Assembly: GCA_030590185.1 (NCBI GenBank)
Contig: JAUUZB010000013.1
Span: forward strand, 1-13,751
Source of the DNA: Deltaproteobacteria bacterium
Lineage (GTDB): Bacteria > Myxococcota > XYA12-FULL-58-9 > JAUUZB01
DNA: 13,751 nucleotides
Reading direction: 5' to 3'
Each line of letters begins with the position of its first letter. The first letter of the stretch is position 1. Position numbers and translations under genes: made by a program. The notes under the pieces are model-generated. The model was not told the origin of the DNA. It worked only from the letters and a program-made list of their open reading frames with translations, and ran no database searches. Positions 1-6,597 of this stretch are shown here, piece by piece.

Positions 1-352
1 GGTCATCATCAAAGTGCTCCAGCACGTCGAGCAGGGTGATGAGGTCAAAGGTCCGGTCGAAGGGATTGGGCGCGATCTCCGTGGTGCCCTCGGTGAGGAG
101 CGCCACGGTTCCGCACCCACGGGTCTCGGTGGCCGCGACTGCCCTGGGGTGGAAGTCGACGCCAAAGGCATCGCCGAGATTCGCCAACTCGGCCAGCATC
201 GCACCGCTACCACAGCCGTAGTCTAAGATACTCGGCGTCGGTTGGCTCGCGAGAATGAGGCGAACCGTCCTAGAGATGATCTGACGCCGGGCGACGTACC
301 ACCAGTAGGTGTCCTCCTGGCTGGCCATGAGGTCATAGACATCCTCACGCAT
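1..352 (-). CDS. Class I SAM-dependent methyltransferase, N-terminal part (runs off left edge)
   Basis: The first 117 codons of a leftward gene are visible; the rest lies beyond base 1. The ATG is at 352-350 and overlaps the stop of the upstream methyltransferase by 8 bases (ATGCGTGA), which points to translational coupling. Residues about 42-53 (ILDYGCGSGAML) are the glycine-rich SAM-binding motif I. GVDFHP at about 64-69 carries the acidic residue expected to bind the ribose. LITLLDVLEHFDDD near the end is the motif usually seen after motif I in UbiG/Methyltransf_11-like enzymes. The N-terminal EDTYWWYVARR stretch is typical of methyltransferases found among glycosyltransferase genes. The substrate cannot be read from the sequence; a sugar or lipid-linked intermediate is likely only by context. 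Fold confidence is high, specificity unknown. Confidence 0.9.
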   Translation of the reverse strand, partial: MREDVYDLMASQEDTYWWYVARRQIISRTVRLILASQPTPSILDYGCGSGAMLAELANLGDAFGVDFHPRAVAATETRGCGTVALLTEGTTEIAPNPFDRTFDLITLLDVLEHFDDD

Positions 353-911
353 CGCCCGCTCGCCCCGTGAAGATCCCGATCAGCTCCCGGCCACCGGGGA
401 TGGAAAAGATCCGCTCGAGCTCGGCGAAATTCCCAAACAGCTCGCGCAGTCGCTCCTCATTGAAACGGTTGCCAACGTAGGCGCTGTCCCTCGCCGGTCG
501 GGTGAGTACCCGGGCGGTAACCCGCACCAGGGGATTGTCGCTCGCGGAGAGATTCCTAATTGGCTCGGCGATGATTACTCGATGACGGGCCGCGTCGAGC
601 AAGCGCCCGATCAAGGGCTCGGCCTCCTCGATGAATTGGTACAGGCTGCTCTGCATCACCACGGTATCGGCGCTCGGGATGGCATCGCGTCGTACATCGA
701 AGCTCCGCATGTCGACGCCATGACGTCTGCCCCAGGCGACCAGCTGCGGGGAGGCGTCGAGTCCGAGATAGGTGACGTTCTTGTGGCGCAGCTCGTGTCG
801 ATACAGAGCGCCATCGCCGGCGCAAACATCCACGACCCGTGCGCCGTCGGGGATACACTCGGCGAGCACCCGGTCCCGGGCGGCCAGGTGACGGCCGTAC
901 AGAGCCCGCAT
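345..911 (-). CDS. Class I SAM-dependent methyltransferase (small, 188-202 aa)
   Basis: Residues 25-36 from the ATG (RVVDVCAGDGAL) form SAM motif I. YLGLDASP follows, with Asp52 as the likely ribose-binding acid, and DTVVMQSSLYQF at about 82-93 is the post-motif. It is short but complete for a minimal Rossmann methyltransferase; the substrate is unknown. The start is uncertain. The annotated ATG at 911-909 has no good ribosome-binding site. Reading continues upstream in frame as PTSIIYRHRVVYRLV, which resembles a normal N-terminus for the family, back to an ACG at 953-951 that has GAGGA at 966-962, 8 bases ahead. No ATG, GTG or TTG occurs in this frame between the ATG and the upstream stop. 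The gene lies 46 bases after the GT2 gene and overlaps the next methyltransferase, so it is very probably in the same operon. Confidence 0.85.
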   Translation of the reverse strand: MRALYGRHLAARDRVLAECIPDGARVVDVCAGDGALYRHELRHKNVTYLGLDASPQLVAWGRRHGVDMRSFDVRRDAIPSADTVVMQSSLYQFIEEAEPLIGRLLDAARHRVIIAEPIRNLSASDNPLVRVTARVLTRPARDSAYVGNRFNEERLRELFGNFAELERIFSIPGGRELIGIFTGRAGDA

Positions 912-957
912 GACCAGCCGGTAGACAACTCGGTGGCGGTAGATGATGGACGTGGGT

Positions 958-1671
958 TCAGTCCTCGCGCAGGGTTCGGCGAAAGCGCATGAGCTTGACG
1001 AAGTAGTCGAGGCTGTCGCGGACTACCCTGACGGTTGAGTGTTTGTCGCGACGTCGAATGAAGAGAGTGGGGATGGTGGTGATGTTCAAGCCGCGCATGG
1101 CCGCCCGCGCCAGGATTTCCGTGTCCCAGAACCAGCCGGTGTCCTGAACGTCGGGGAGGTAGGTCATCAAGGACGGCCGATCGAAGAACTTGTACCCGGC
1201 CTCGGTGTCGGGGAGCGGCAACTGCAAGGTTTGCTGTACCAGCTTGAGGTAGGCACGGCTCAGCGCCGCCCGATGCAGTAGTCCGGCCGAGAGTTTGTAG
1301 ATGCGCTCGGCGGTCACCACCGGCGCGCCGTCCTTCACCGCCATGACAAAGGCGGGGATGTAGCGGGCGTGAACCTCGAGGTCGACGTCGATGTAGCCGA
1401 CCACCTCGCCCCTCGAGGCCTCAAAGCCGGAGGTCACCGCACCGCCGCGACCGGTGTTGTGGGCATGGGTGATCTTGCGGATGTTCTTGTCGGGGTGCTC
1501 AGCGATGATTGCGTCGATGATGGCGTTGCACCGATCGGGACTGCAATCGTCGACGAAGATCACCTCGTAGGAAAACTCGAGCGCTTCGAGGATCGACAGG
1601 ATCTCCCCGGCGCTAGCGCGCAGGTGGGGCGCATCGAGGTAGCAAGGGACGACGAGGCTGACCTCACACAA
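958..1671 (-). CDS. GT2 family glycosyltransferase (DPM1-like)
   Basis: This 237-residue cytoplasmic or membrane-associated enzyme is expected to move a sugar from a nucleotide donor onto a lipid or glycan acceptor. GT-A fold marks are VSLVVPCY at 4-11, the nucleotide-binding VIFVDDCSPD at 37-46, and the metal-binding DVD at 95-97 within GYIDVDLEV. The acceptor-side FWDTEIL is at 181-187, with Asp183/Glu185 as candidate catalytic base. RRRDKHST near 207-213 sits where the family usually has a basic, glycine- and serine-containing motif. There is no C-terminal membrane anchor, unlike many polyprenyl-phosphate enzymes. The start is TTG at 1671-1669, supported by GGAG at 1682-1679 with a 7-base gap. 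Further upstream the frame only reaches a stop. It heads the leftward cluster with two methyltransferases, suggesting a role in making and capping a surface glycan or glycolipid. Donor and acceptor are unknown. Confidence 0.9.
   Translation of the reverse strand: MCEVSLVVPCYLDAPHLRASAGEILSILEALEFSYEVIFVDDCSPDRCNAIIDAIIAEHPDKNIRKITHAHNTGRGGAVTSGFEASRGEVVGYIDVDLEVHARYIPAFVMAVKDGAPVVTAERIYKLSAGLLHRAALSRAYLKLVQQTLQLPLPDTEAGYKFFDRPSLMTYLPDVQDTGWFWDTEILARAAMRGLNITTIPTLFIRRRDKHSTVRVVRDSLDYFVKLMRFRRTLRED
962..966 (-). promoter_or_regulatory. Shine-Dalgarno GAGGA pointing to an ACG start at 953-951
   Basis: GAGGA lies at the very end of the GT2 coding sequence, overlapping its last codons. It sits 8 bases ahead of an in-frame ACG of the methyltransferase gene and about 50 bases ahead of the first in-frame ATG. 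Its spacing is ideal for the ACG and useless for the ATG. Confidence 0.45.
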
Positions 1672-1758
1672 TCGAGTGCTCCACGCCTGGGCAGGGAAGA
1701 GTGGCTATGGGGCTGAGCAGACCCGAGAGGTTCGTGGGCCCCACCGGGCCATGATACC
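1672..1758. promoter_or_regulatory. Divergent intergenic region between the GT2 cluster and the membrane protein gene
   Basis: These 87 bases separate two genes that start in opposite directions, so promoters for one or both should lie here. I see no convincing -35/-10 pair. The clear elements are the GGAG ribosome-binding site for the leftward TTG start (1682-1679) and an 11-base interrupted palindrome, GTGGG C CCCAC, at 1734-1744. The palindrome lies 15 bases before the rightward start and is short enough to be chance. Confidence 0.3.
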
Positions 1759-3480
1759 GTGGCCCCGGTGTCGCAGCAAACCACTCCCCTGGACCGTCGC
1801 CGGATCAGCGAGATCGGCGCGTGGCTGGTGCTGCTCTGGCTGTTGATTCGATTGTCGGCGCGACGGGTGTCGACCTTCGATATCTGGTGGCACGTCGCCA
1901 CCGGTCGCCGCATGTTGGAGTCCGGATCGTTGTTGCCCACGGATCCATTTTCTTACACGCAGGCCGGTGAAGCCTGGACCTACAAGGACTGGGGCGCCGA
2001 CCTCCTGGTGGCGGTGCTCCACGACTGGGGCGGAGAGCCGGCCCTCGCGGTGATGGCTGCGCTCTGCGCCATCGTGGGGACCCTGGCCATCGGTCAGGTG
2101 CTCCGCATGCGCGACCTCCCAGTCGGCGTCATCGTCATCGTCATCGCCGTCTATCTCAGCGCGGTCGTGTTTCGTTTCTCGGAGCGGCCGGCGAGCCTGT
2201 CCTTCGCCCTCACCGCGGTCCTGATTCTATTGTTGGAACGTCACCGCGCCGGGGTTGGTCGTCTGCTGTGGGTGGTTCCGCTCACGCTGGTGATGGCCAA
2301 CCTGCACCGCGGCGCCCTCGCGGTCCCGGCGATCGTGTTGGCGTATGGGCTGGCTCGTTTTCTGGAGCAGCGGGCCAAGGGAGAGCGACCGGGTTGGGTC
2401 GAATCCGCCGCGGTCGTAGCAGGCTGCGGGCTGGCGAGCGTCGCGACGCCCTTCGGAACCGCGGCGGCCCAACAGGCCTTCGAGGTGATGGCGGTGGAGG
2501 GCATTCGTCAGGGCATGCCGGAGTGGCAACCGTTTTCGCTGGCCACGATGTGGGATGCCACGCCGGCGACGTTGTTGATCGTGGCGACGGCGGGGGCAGG
2601 CGCGTTGTGGCAGCGGCGCCTCGCATGGTGGGACGCGGCCCTTCTCTCGTGCGGCGCGGGCTTGGCCCTGGGGGGCGTTCGCTTCTTCCCGTATCTCGCC
2701 TTGATGGCGGTGCCCGCCGCGGCCGGGGCTCTTCGCAACCTCCCGAGCTTTCAGCGGCCCGCGGGCAATGTCATCGCCATGGGGATCGCCATGGTGGTCT
2801 TGGCGGCCGGCTGGCATCGCGGACCACCTGGCTTTGGTCTGGATACCGAGCCGCGGCACTATCCCGAGGCAGGGCGGGATTTCGTCGCCCATGCCCTGAG
2901 CAGCGGAGAGCTCCGCGGTCGCGTCTTCAACGAGTATCACTACGGCGGATATTTGCTGGCCACGGTACCGGACAACCCGGTGTTCATCGACGGCCGCTCG
3001 AATCAAATCTACGGCGGTGATTTCATCCTCGCCTACCAACGCGCCCTGAGGAATCCGGAGGCGTTCGCGGTCACCATGGACCAGTGGACCGTGCAGTGGT
3101 TGTTCATGGACTTCCGTCCCTATGCACGAGCGCGGGTCCATCTCGATCGCAACCCCGACTGGTCGCTGATCTTCATGAGTGAAAAGGCTCTGGTCTACGT
3201 TCGTAACGACGGACCCAACGCCGCCCTCGCTCAACGCCTCGCTTATCGTTTTCTCGAGCCCCACCAGCTCACCGCCAGTGTGCGTCGGGCCTGGGCGGTC
3301 GAGGACCAACGCGATCTCCTCCTGGCAGAAGCACGTCGGTTGGTTCGCGACGATCCCGAATACGTCGAGGGTTGGACACTACTCGGCTTCGCGCTCGGGC
3401 AGATGGGGCCGGCCCACGCGGCGGAGCTGGAGATGGTGGAAGAGCGGTTGCACCGCTTGGGCTGGTCTGGGGAGAGGTGA
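1759..3480 (+). CDS. Polytopic membrane protein with soluble C-terminal domain (GT-C-like), function unknown
   Basis: A 573-residue protein with about eight to ten hydrophobic segments, for example at 21-36, 94-113, 121-138, 147-160, 168-181, 186-202, 216-234, 268-284, 292-324 and 337-351. A soluble region of about 220 residues follows. FDIWWHVATGR at 40-50 and LPTDPFSYT at 59-67, between the first two spans, match a pattern I know from uncharacterised deltaproteobacterial membrane proteins that resemble GT-C glycosyltransferases; Asp41 would be the loop acid. The C-terminal part has GGYLLA at 396-401 and VFIDGRSNQIYGG at 408-420, also typical of that family. The last 60 residues look like one or two TPR-type helices. 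It starts with GTG at 1759; GTG at 1768 is an alternative, and neither has a clear ribosome-binding site. It is divergent from the glycan cluster. A sugar-transfer role is inference only. Confidence 0.85.
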   Translation: MAPVSQQTTPLDRRRISEIGAWLVLLWLLIRLSARRVSTFDIWWHVATGRRMLESGSLLPTDPFSYTQAGEAWTYKDWGADLLVAVLHDWGGEPALAVMAALCAIVGTLAIGQVLRMRDLPVGVIVIVIAVYLSAVVFRFSERPASLSFALTAVLILLLERHRAGVGRLLWVVPLTLVMANLHRGALAVPAIVLAYGLARFLEQRAKGERPGWVESAAVVAGCGLASVATPFGTAAAQQAFEVMAVEGIRQGMPEWQPFSLATMWDATPATLLIVATAGAGALWQRRLAWWDAALLSCGAGLALGGVRFFPYLALMAVPAAAGALRNLPSFQRPAGNVIAMGIAMVVLAAGWHRGPPGFGLDTEPRHYPEAGRDFVAHALSSGELRGRVFNEYHYGGYLLATVPDNPVFIDGRSNQIYGGDFILAYQRALRNPEAFAVTMDQWTVQWLFMDFRPYARARVHLDRNPDWSLIFMSEKALVYVRNDGPNAALAQRLAYRFLEPHQLTASVRRAWAVEDQRDLLLAEARRLVRDDPEYVEGWTLLGFALGQMGPAHAAELEMVEERLHRLGWSGER

Positions 3481-3487
3481 CCTCCCC

Positions 3488-3521
3488 GGCGGATCCCACG
3501 AACCGCCTTCGTTTCTTTGTT
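3488..3521 (+). terminator. Probable intrinsic terminator of the 1759-3480 gene
   Basis: GGCGG (3488-3492) pairs with CCGCC (3503-3507) across a 10-base loop and is followed by a T-rich tail (ttcgtttctttgtt, 3508-3521), 8 bases after the rightward stop codon. The stem is only 5 pairs and the tail is interrupted, so it is a weak terminator at best. On the other strand no T tail follows, so it would not serve the leftward kinase. Confidence 0.45.
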
Positions 3522-3524
3522 CGA

Positions 3525-3584
3525 TAGCCGCAACCAACCGAGCCCTAGGCGCAGCTACCCAACCTCCCCGAGCGCTAGGCGCAG
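3525..3584. repeat. Imperfect 30-bp tandem duplication across the kinase stop codon
   Basis: CCGAGCCCTAGGCGCAG at 3538-3554 and CCGAGCGCTAGGCGCAG at 3568-3584 are 17-base copies differing at one base, exactly 30 bases apart. The flanking halves also align loosely. The right copy encodes the last residues of the hybrid kinase (LRLALG, reading leftward). The left copy lies just beyond its stop and would encode nearly the same residues. Confidence 0.6.
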
Positions 3585-6236
3585 AGTGCGCTCGAGGGTC
3601 TGAAGCGTGTAGGGCTTTGAGAGTCGTACGCACGTATCGGCATGGTCGTCCACGGTGTCGGAGTAGCCACTGGACAGCACCACTGGCATATCCGGATCGA
3701 GCCGCCGGATCTCACGCAGCGTCTCCACGCCGTCGAGTACCGGCATGGTGCGATCCAAAATCACAGCGACGAGATCGTCGCGACGCTCCGCAAACACCTC
3801 CAACGCCAGCTCGCCGTTGATGGCCGTTACGACCTCGAAACCCAACCGGCCAACCATCGCGCTGGCCACGTCGCGTACGATCTGCTCATCGTCAACAATG
3901 AGCACCAAGCCGCTGCCCCGCAACTTCGTCGATTTTGGTTCGGTTTGCGCCAGCGGGACTTCCCGGACGGACACCGGTAGAAGTAACCGAAATGTCGTGC
4001 CGACCCCAGGCTCGCTATCGACCGTGATGGCGCCCCGGTGGCCACGGACGATCCCGAGCGCCGCTGCGAGCCCCAGGCCGCGGCCGGTGAATTTGGTGGT
4101 ATAGAAGGGCTCGAAAATGCGCCTGGCGGTATCGGCGTCCATGCCGGCGCCATCGTCCCGCACCTCGACGAAGACGTAGTTACCCGCAGGCAGGTGGTCA
4201 TCTACGTAGGTGGCCGCCAGCTCCCCGCGACTGCAGTTCGTCACCCCGGTCGCGACGGTGATGCGGCCGTTGTCGTCGCCGAACGCCTCGGAGGCGTTGA
4301 TGATCAAATTGAACACCACCTGATGCAGTTGGGTGGCGTCCGCCTCGACGGCCGGACAGCCCGCTGCCAGTTGGTATTCGAGCGTCGCTTTCTTCGAGAT
4401 CGACGCTCGCACCAGCGCTTCCATGTCACGGGCCAGGCCCGAGAGCTCAACGGGCTCCACCACAAAACTGGCGCGGCCGGAGTAGGCGAGCATCTGCCGG
4501 GAGAGATCCGCTGCGCGCTCGGCCGCGGACACGATGCCGCTCAGGGGCGCCAGCAAGTTAGAGCCCGTGGGCAGCTCGTGGATGGCCAGGTCGGCATTGC
4601 CCAAGACACCCATCAATAGATTGTTGAAGTCGTGAGCCACGCCGCCGGCGAGGACACCGAGGCTCTCGAGTTTCTGGGCGTGGCGCATCTTCTCGGCCAG
4701 CTCGTTCTTTTCCTCATCGGAACGGACCTGTTCTGTGATGTCGTGCCCGACGGCGATCACGGGGCTGTTGGGAAGTTGGAAATTTGCCCAGAGCTGAGCG
4801 CGGATCGAGCCATCCTTGGCGACCACCTGATATTGCCGAAATACCCCGTCCGCCGCGATGATCGTGGCGAGCACCTCATTCCTCACGTCCGGGTCTGGGT
4901 AAAACAAGGATAGGGGGTCCTCACAGGCTGAGATCTCGTCGGCGGTCCAACCCAGGCGCCGAATACATTCGTTGTTCCACAGCAAGCAGCTGCCATCGGG
5001 CGCGAATTGGTCGATCATCACCGGCGCGTTTTCACAGATCGTCCGGAACCGCTCTTCGCTGCTGCGCAGGGCTAGCTCGGCGGTCTCGCGTTCCTTCATT
5101 TGGCGGGTCAGCGCGACATTGGTCGCGAGGATCGCGTCGGCGTGTCGGCGGGTCTGGCGGATTCGGATCAACCCGAGCAAGACGACCCCCGAGAGCAGCA
5201 GTGAGGCTCCAAATCCGATCACCAAGATCCCCCACGGCAACAGGGTTCGTTGCGCGGCAAGGGATCCGGCCACCGGCGTGGTTTCGATCCGCCAGGTACG
5301 GGTCGCCATCTCCACGGTTTGACGGAAAGTGGCGTTCTGCCCCGCCGCTGACGAAGGCCGTGCCGCCGATCCGTGGGTGGGTGAATACCGGTGAAGGAAG
5401 CTCTCCTCGCTCGCGGCGGATTCGTCGAAGATCGCGACGTTCATGTCCTTGGCGCCAAAATCGGCGACGGCGGTGTCGACCAGGTCCCCCATGCGCAAAA
5501 CGAGGAGCACGAAGCCCCGCAACGCTGCGCGCCGTTGGGAGACCGTCTCGGGTGCTGCGCCTCCGGCGTAGACCGGTCGCAGCAGGAGGACGCCGTATTG
5601 TTCTTCTTGCTCTTGAACCAAACGAACGCGACCGGTGCTGACGGTGAGGCCGGAAGACCGCGCCCGCTCGAGCGCCGTCGCGCGCACCGGGCTCGAGCCG
5701 AGATCAAATCCAACCGCGGCCTCATTGCCCTCGTAGGGCTCGACAAAGAAGACCGGGAAGTACTCCGCTCGCGCTCCGGCGGGAGTGAGGCGCTCCTCGA
5801 CGCAGCACTCGACGATGCTGTAGGTTGGAATCCAATGGGCGCGGGCCGCGGCCTCGTGGTCCCGGCGCTCACTCTGCTCGACGCGTGGGATCCATTCCAT
5901 GGCGTGAATGCCCGGGTGGTCCTCGAAGAGCCGCGCCGCGAAGGTCCGGAAGCTCTCGCGCTCCGGTAGCGGAGAGATTTCGTACCAGGCGGCCAGGGAG
6001 CCGAGAATGTCGACCGTGTCCCCGAAGCGCACGCGCAGGGCGGAGACAAAAACCGCCGAATCGGCGGAGAAGTGGTTTTCGATCCGAGTTTGCTCGTTGG
6101 CGCGGGAGGTCACAAACCAGACCAGCGATGCCCCACAACCCAGGGCGAGTACGAGCACGATCAGGATGACGACCGGCACGTCGCCAGCGCCGCGGGCCTC
6201 GCTTTCGGGTGGTGGCCGAGGGTCCTCGGTTTGCAT
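3555..6236 (-). CDS. Hybrid sensor histidine kinase: TM-CHASE-TM-PAS-HisKA-HATPase-REC
   Basis: An inner-membrane signalling kinase of 893 residues. Positions here count from an in-frame TTG 6 codons upstream; subtract 6 for the ATG. Membrane span at 27-48; periplasmic CHASE-type sensor at about 60-325; second span at 339-364; PAS at about 395-510 ending in VGHDITEQ. HisKA carries GGVAHDFNNLL with His541. HATPase_c has an N-box around Asn653, a DDGAG box at 700-704 and GRGLGLA at 724-730. The receiver domain at about 782-895 has acidic pair Asp788/Asp789, phospho-accepting Asp834 (VILDRTMP), Ser861/862 and Lys880. All residues needed for autophosphorylation and transfer to its own receiver are present, but there is no DNA-binding output, so a separate partner is needed; none is adjacent. 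I chose ATG 6236-6234 because AGGA lies 5 bases ahead. CHASE domains bind small signals, but this ligand is unknown. Confidence 0.93.
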   Translation of the reverse strand: MQTEDPRPPPESEARGAGDVPVVILIVLVLALGCGASLVWFVTSRANEQTRIENHFSADSAVFVSALRVRFGDTVDILGSLAAWYEISPLPERESFRTFAARLFEDHPGIHAMEWIPRVEQSERRDHEAAARAHWIPTYSIVECCVEERLTPAGARAEYFPVFFVEPYEGNEAAVGFDLGSSPVRATALERARSSGLTVSTGRVRLVQEQEEQYGVLLLRPVYAGGAAPETVSQRRAALRGFVLLVLRMGDLVDTAVADFGAKDMNVAIFDESAASEESFLHRYSPTHGSAARPSSAAGQNATFRQTVEMATRTWRIETTPVAGSLAAQRTLLPWGILVIGFGASLLLSGVVLLGLIRIRQTRRHADAILATNVALTRQMKERETAELALRSSEERFRTICENAPVMIDQFAPDGSCLLWNNECIRRLGWTADEISACEDPLSLFYPDPDVRNEVLATIIAADGVFRQYQVVAKDGSIRAQLWANFQLPNSPVIAVGHDITEQVRSDEEKNELAEKMRHAQKLESLGVLAGGVAHDFNNLLMGVLGNADLAIHELPTGSNLLAPLSGIVSAAERAADLSRQMLAYSGRASFVVEPVELSGLARDMEALVRASISKKATLEYQLAAGCPAVEADATQLHQVVFNLIINASEAFGDDNGRITVATGVTNCSRGELAATYVDDHLPAGNYVFVEVRDDGAGMDADTARRIFEPFYTTKFTGRGLGLAAALGIVRGHRGAITVDSEPGVGTTFRLLLPVSVREVPLAQTEPKSTKLRGSGLVLIVDDEQIVRDVASAMVGRLGFEVVTAINGELALEVFAERRDDLVAVILDRTMPVLDGVETLREIRRLDPDMPVVLSSGYSDTVDDHADTCVRLSKPYTLQTLERTLRLALGEVG

Positions 6237-6247
6237 TCTGGTCCTAT

Positions 6248-6267
6248 AACCCAACCCAACCCGAACC
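6248..6267. repeat. Short AACCC direct repeats (GGGTT on the kinase strand)
   Basis: Three AACCC units followed by a GAACC variant lie in the leader just upstream of the hybrid kinase start codon. The run is too short to be confident that it varies in length. Confidence 0.5.
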
Positions 6268-6293
6268 TAGCATCGATGCGGCTTCGGCGACAA
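6264..6293 (-). promoter_or_regulatory. Possible sigma-70-like promoter for the hybrid kinase
   Basis: Reading leftward, TTGTCG (6293-6288) and TGCTAGGTT, an extended -10 form (TAGGTT at 6269-6264), are separated by 18 bases. They lie about 30 bases ahead of the kinase ATG. The match is 4 of 6 and 3 of 6 to the consensus plus the TGn extension. This is a weak prediction in GC-rich DNA. Confidence 0.22.
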
Positions 6294-6428
6294 ACACAGG
6301 CCCATGGGGCGCGGCGGGCGGTCGCAGCTGGTGATCCGGCGGCGGACGGGCGCTCTTGCCCCGCCCGCACCGAGCCGCGCAGTTTCTTTTTGGGATCAGC
6401 GCCCCCGCACATACTTTTCCAGCCGGCG

Positions 6429-6584
6429 ATGAAACGCAGGTTGAAGAGCTTGGGGTTGCGGAGCGTTGGGATGGCGCTTTTCTGCCTGTTGGCGCTCAAC
6501 GCCGGCCCGGGACGCGTGCCGCGCGGCGGGCGGTTGATCCTGCCCGCCGAGACCCGTGCGTATCTCGCGCGGGTTCTGCGCTGA
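6429..6584 (+). CDS. Possible small membrane or secreted protein, 51 aa
   Basis: The ORF starts MKRRLKSLGLRSVG and continues with a hydrophobic stretch GMALFCLLALNAG, then an arginine-rich tail ending LPAETRAYLARVLR. A basic N-terminus followed by a short hydrophobic core looks like a signal peptide or a single membrane span. All but seven of its 51 codons end in G or C, which matches the real genes nearby and not random intergenic sequence. Against it, the ribosome-binding site is weak (only a GCCGGCG ahead of the ATG) and no promoter or terminator is obvious. It runs opposite to both neighbours. I do not recognise the protein, and a chance ORF in GC-rich DNA remains possible. Confidence 0.4.
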   Translation: MKRRLKSLGLRSVGMALFCLLALNAGPGRVPRGGRLILPAETRAYLARVLR

Positions 6585-6597
6585 AGTGACGTCCCGC

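Larger units (their letters stand above)
6237..6597. other. Intergenic region between the repeat-domain protein and the kinase
   Basis: This 361-base gap lies between two leftward genes. It contains a possible leftward promoter, a short AACCC repeat run next to the kinase start, and a rightward 51-codon ORF, each listed separately. I see no clear terminator for the leftward gene ending at 6598 and no RNA gene. Confidence 0.6.

Noticed and set aside
1734..1744. GTGGG C CCCAC palindrome as an operator
   Set aside because: Eleven bases of G/C palindrome in GC-rich DNA is easily chance, and no regulator is adjacent.
2227..3309. A 360-codon leftward ORF opposite the rightward membrane protein gene
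   Set aside because: Its translation is proline/arginine/glycine-rich with no recognisable domain, and it lies wholly within a gene with clear membrane spans and family motifs. Long antisense ORFs are expected in GC-rich DNA.
6161..6499. A 112-codon leftward ORF across the kinase upstream gap
   Set aside because: It overlaps the kinase start in another frame and its composition is typical of out-of-frame translation. The opposite-strand 51-codon ORF has better codon bias.
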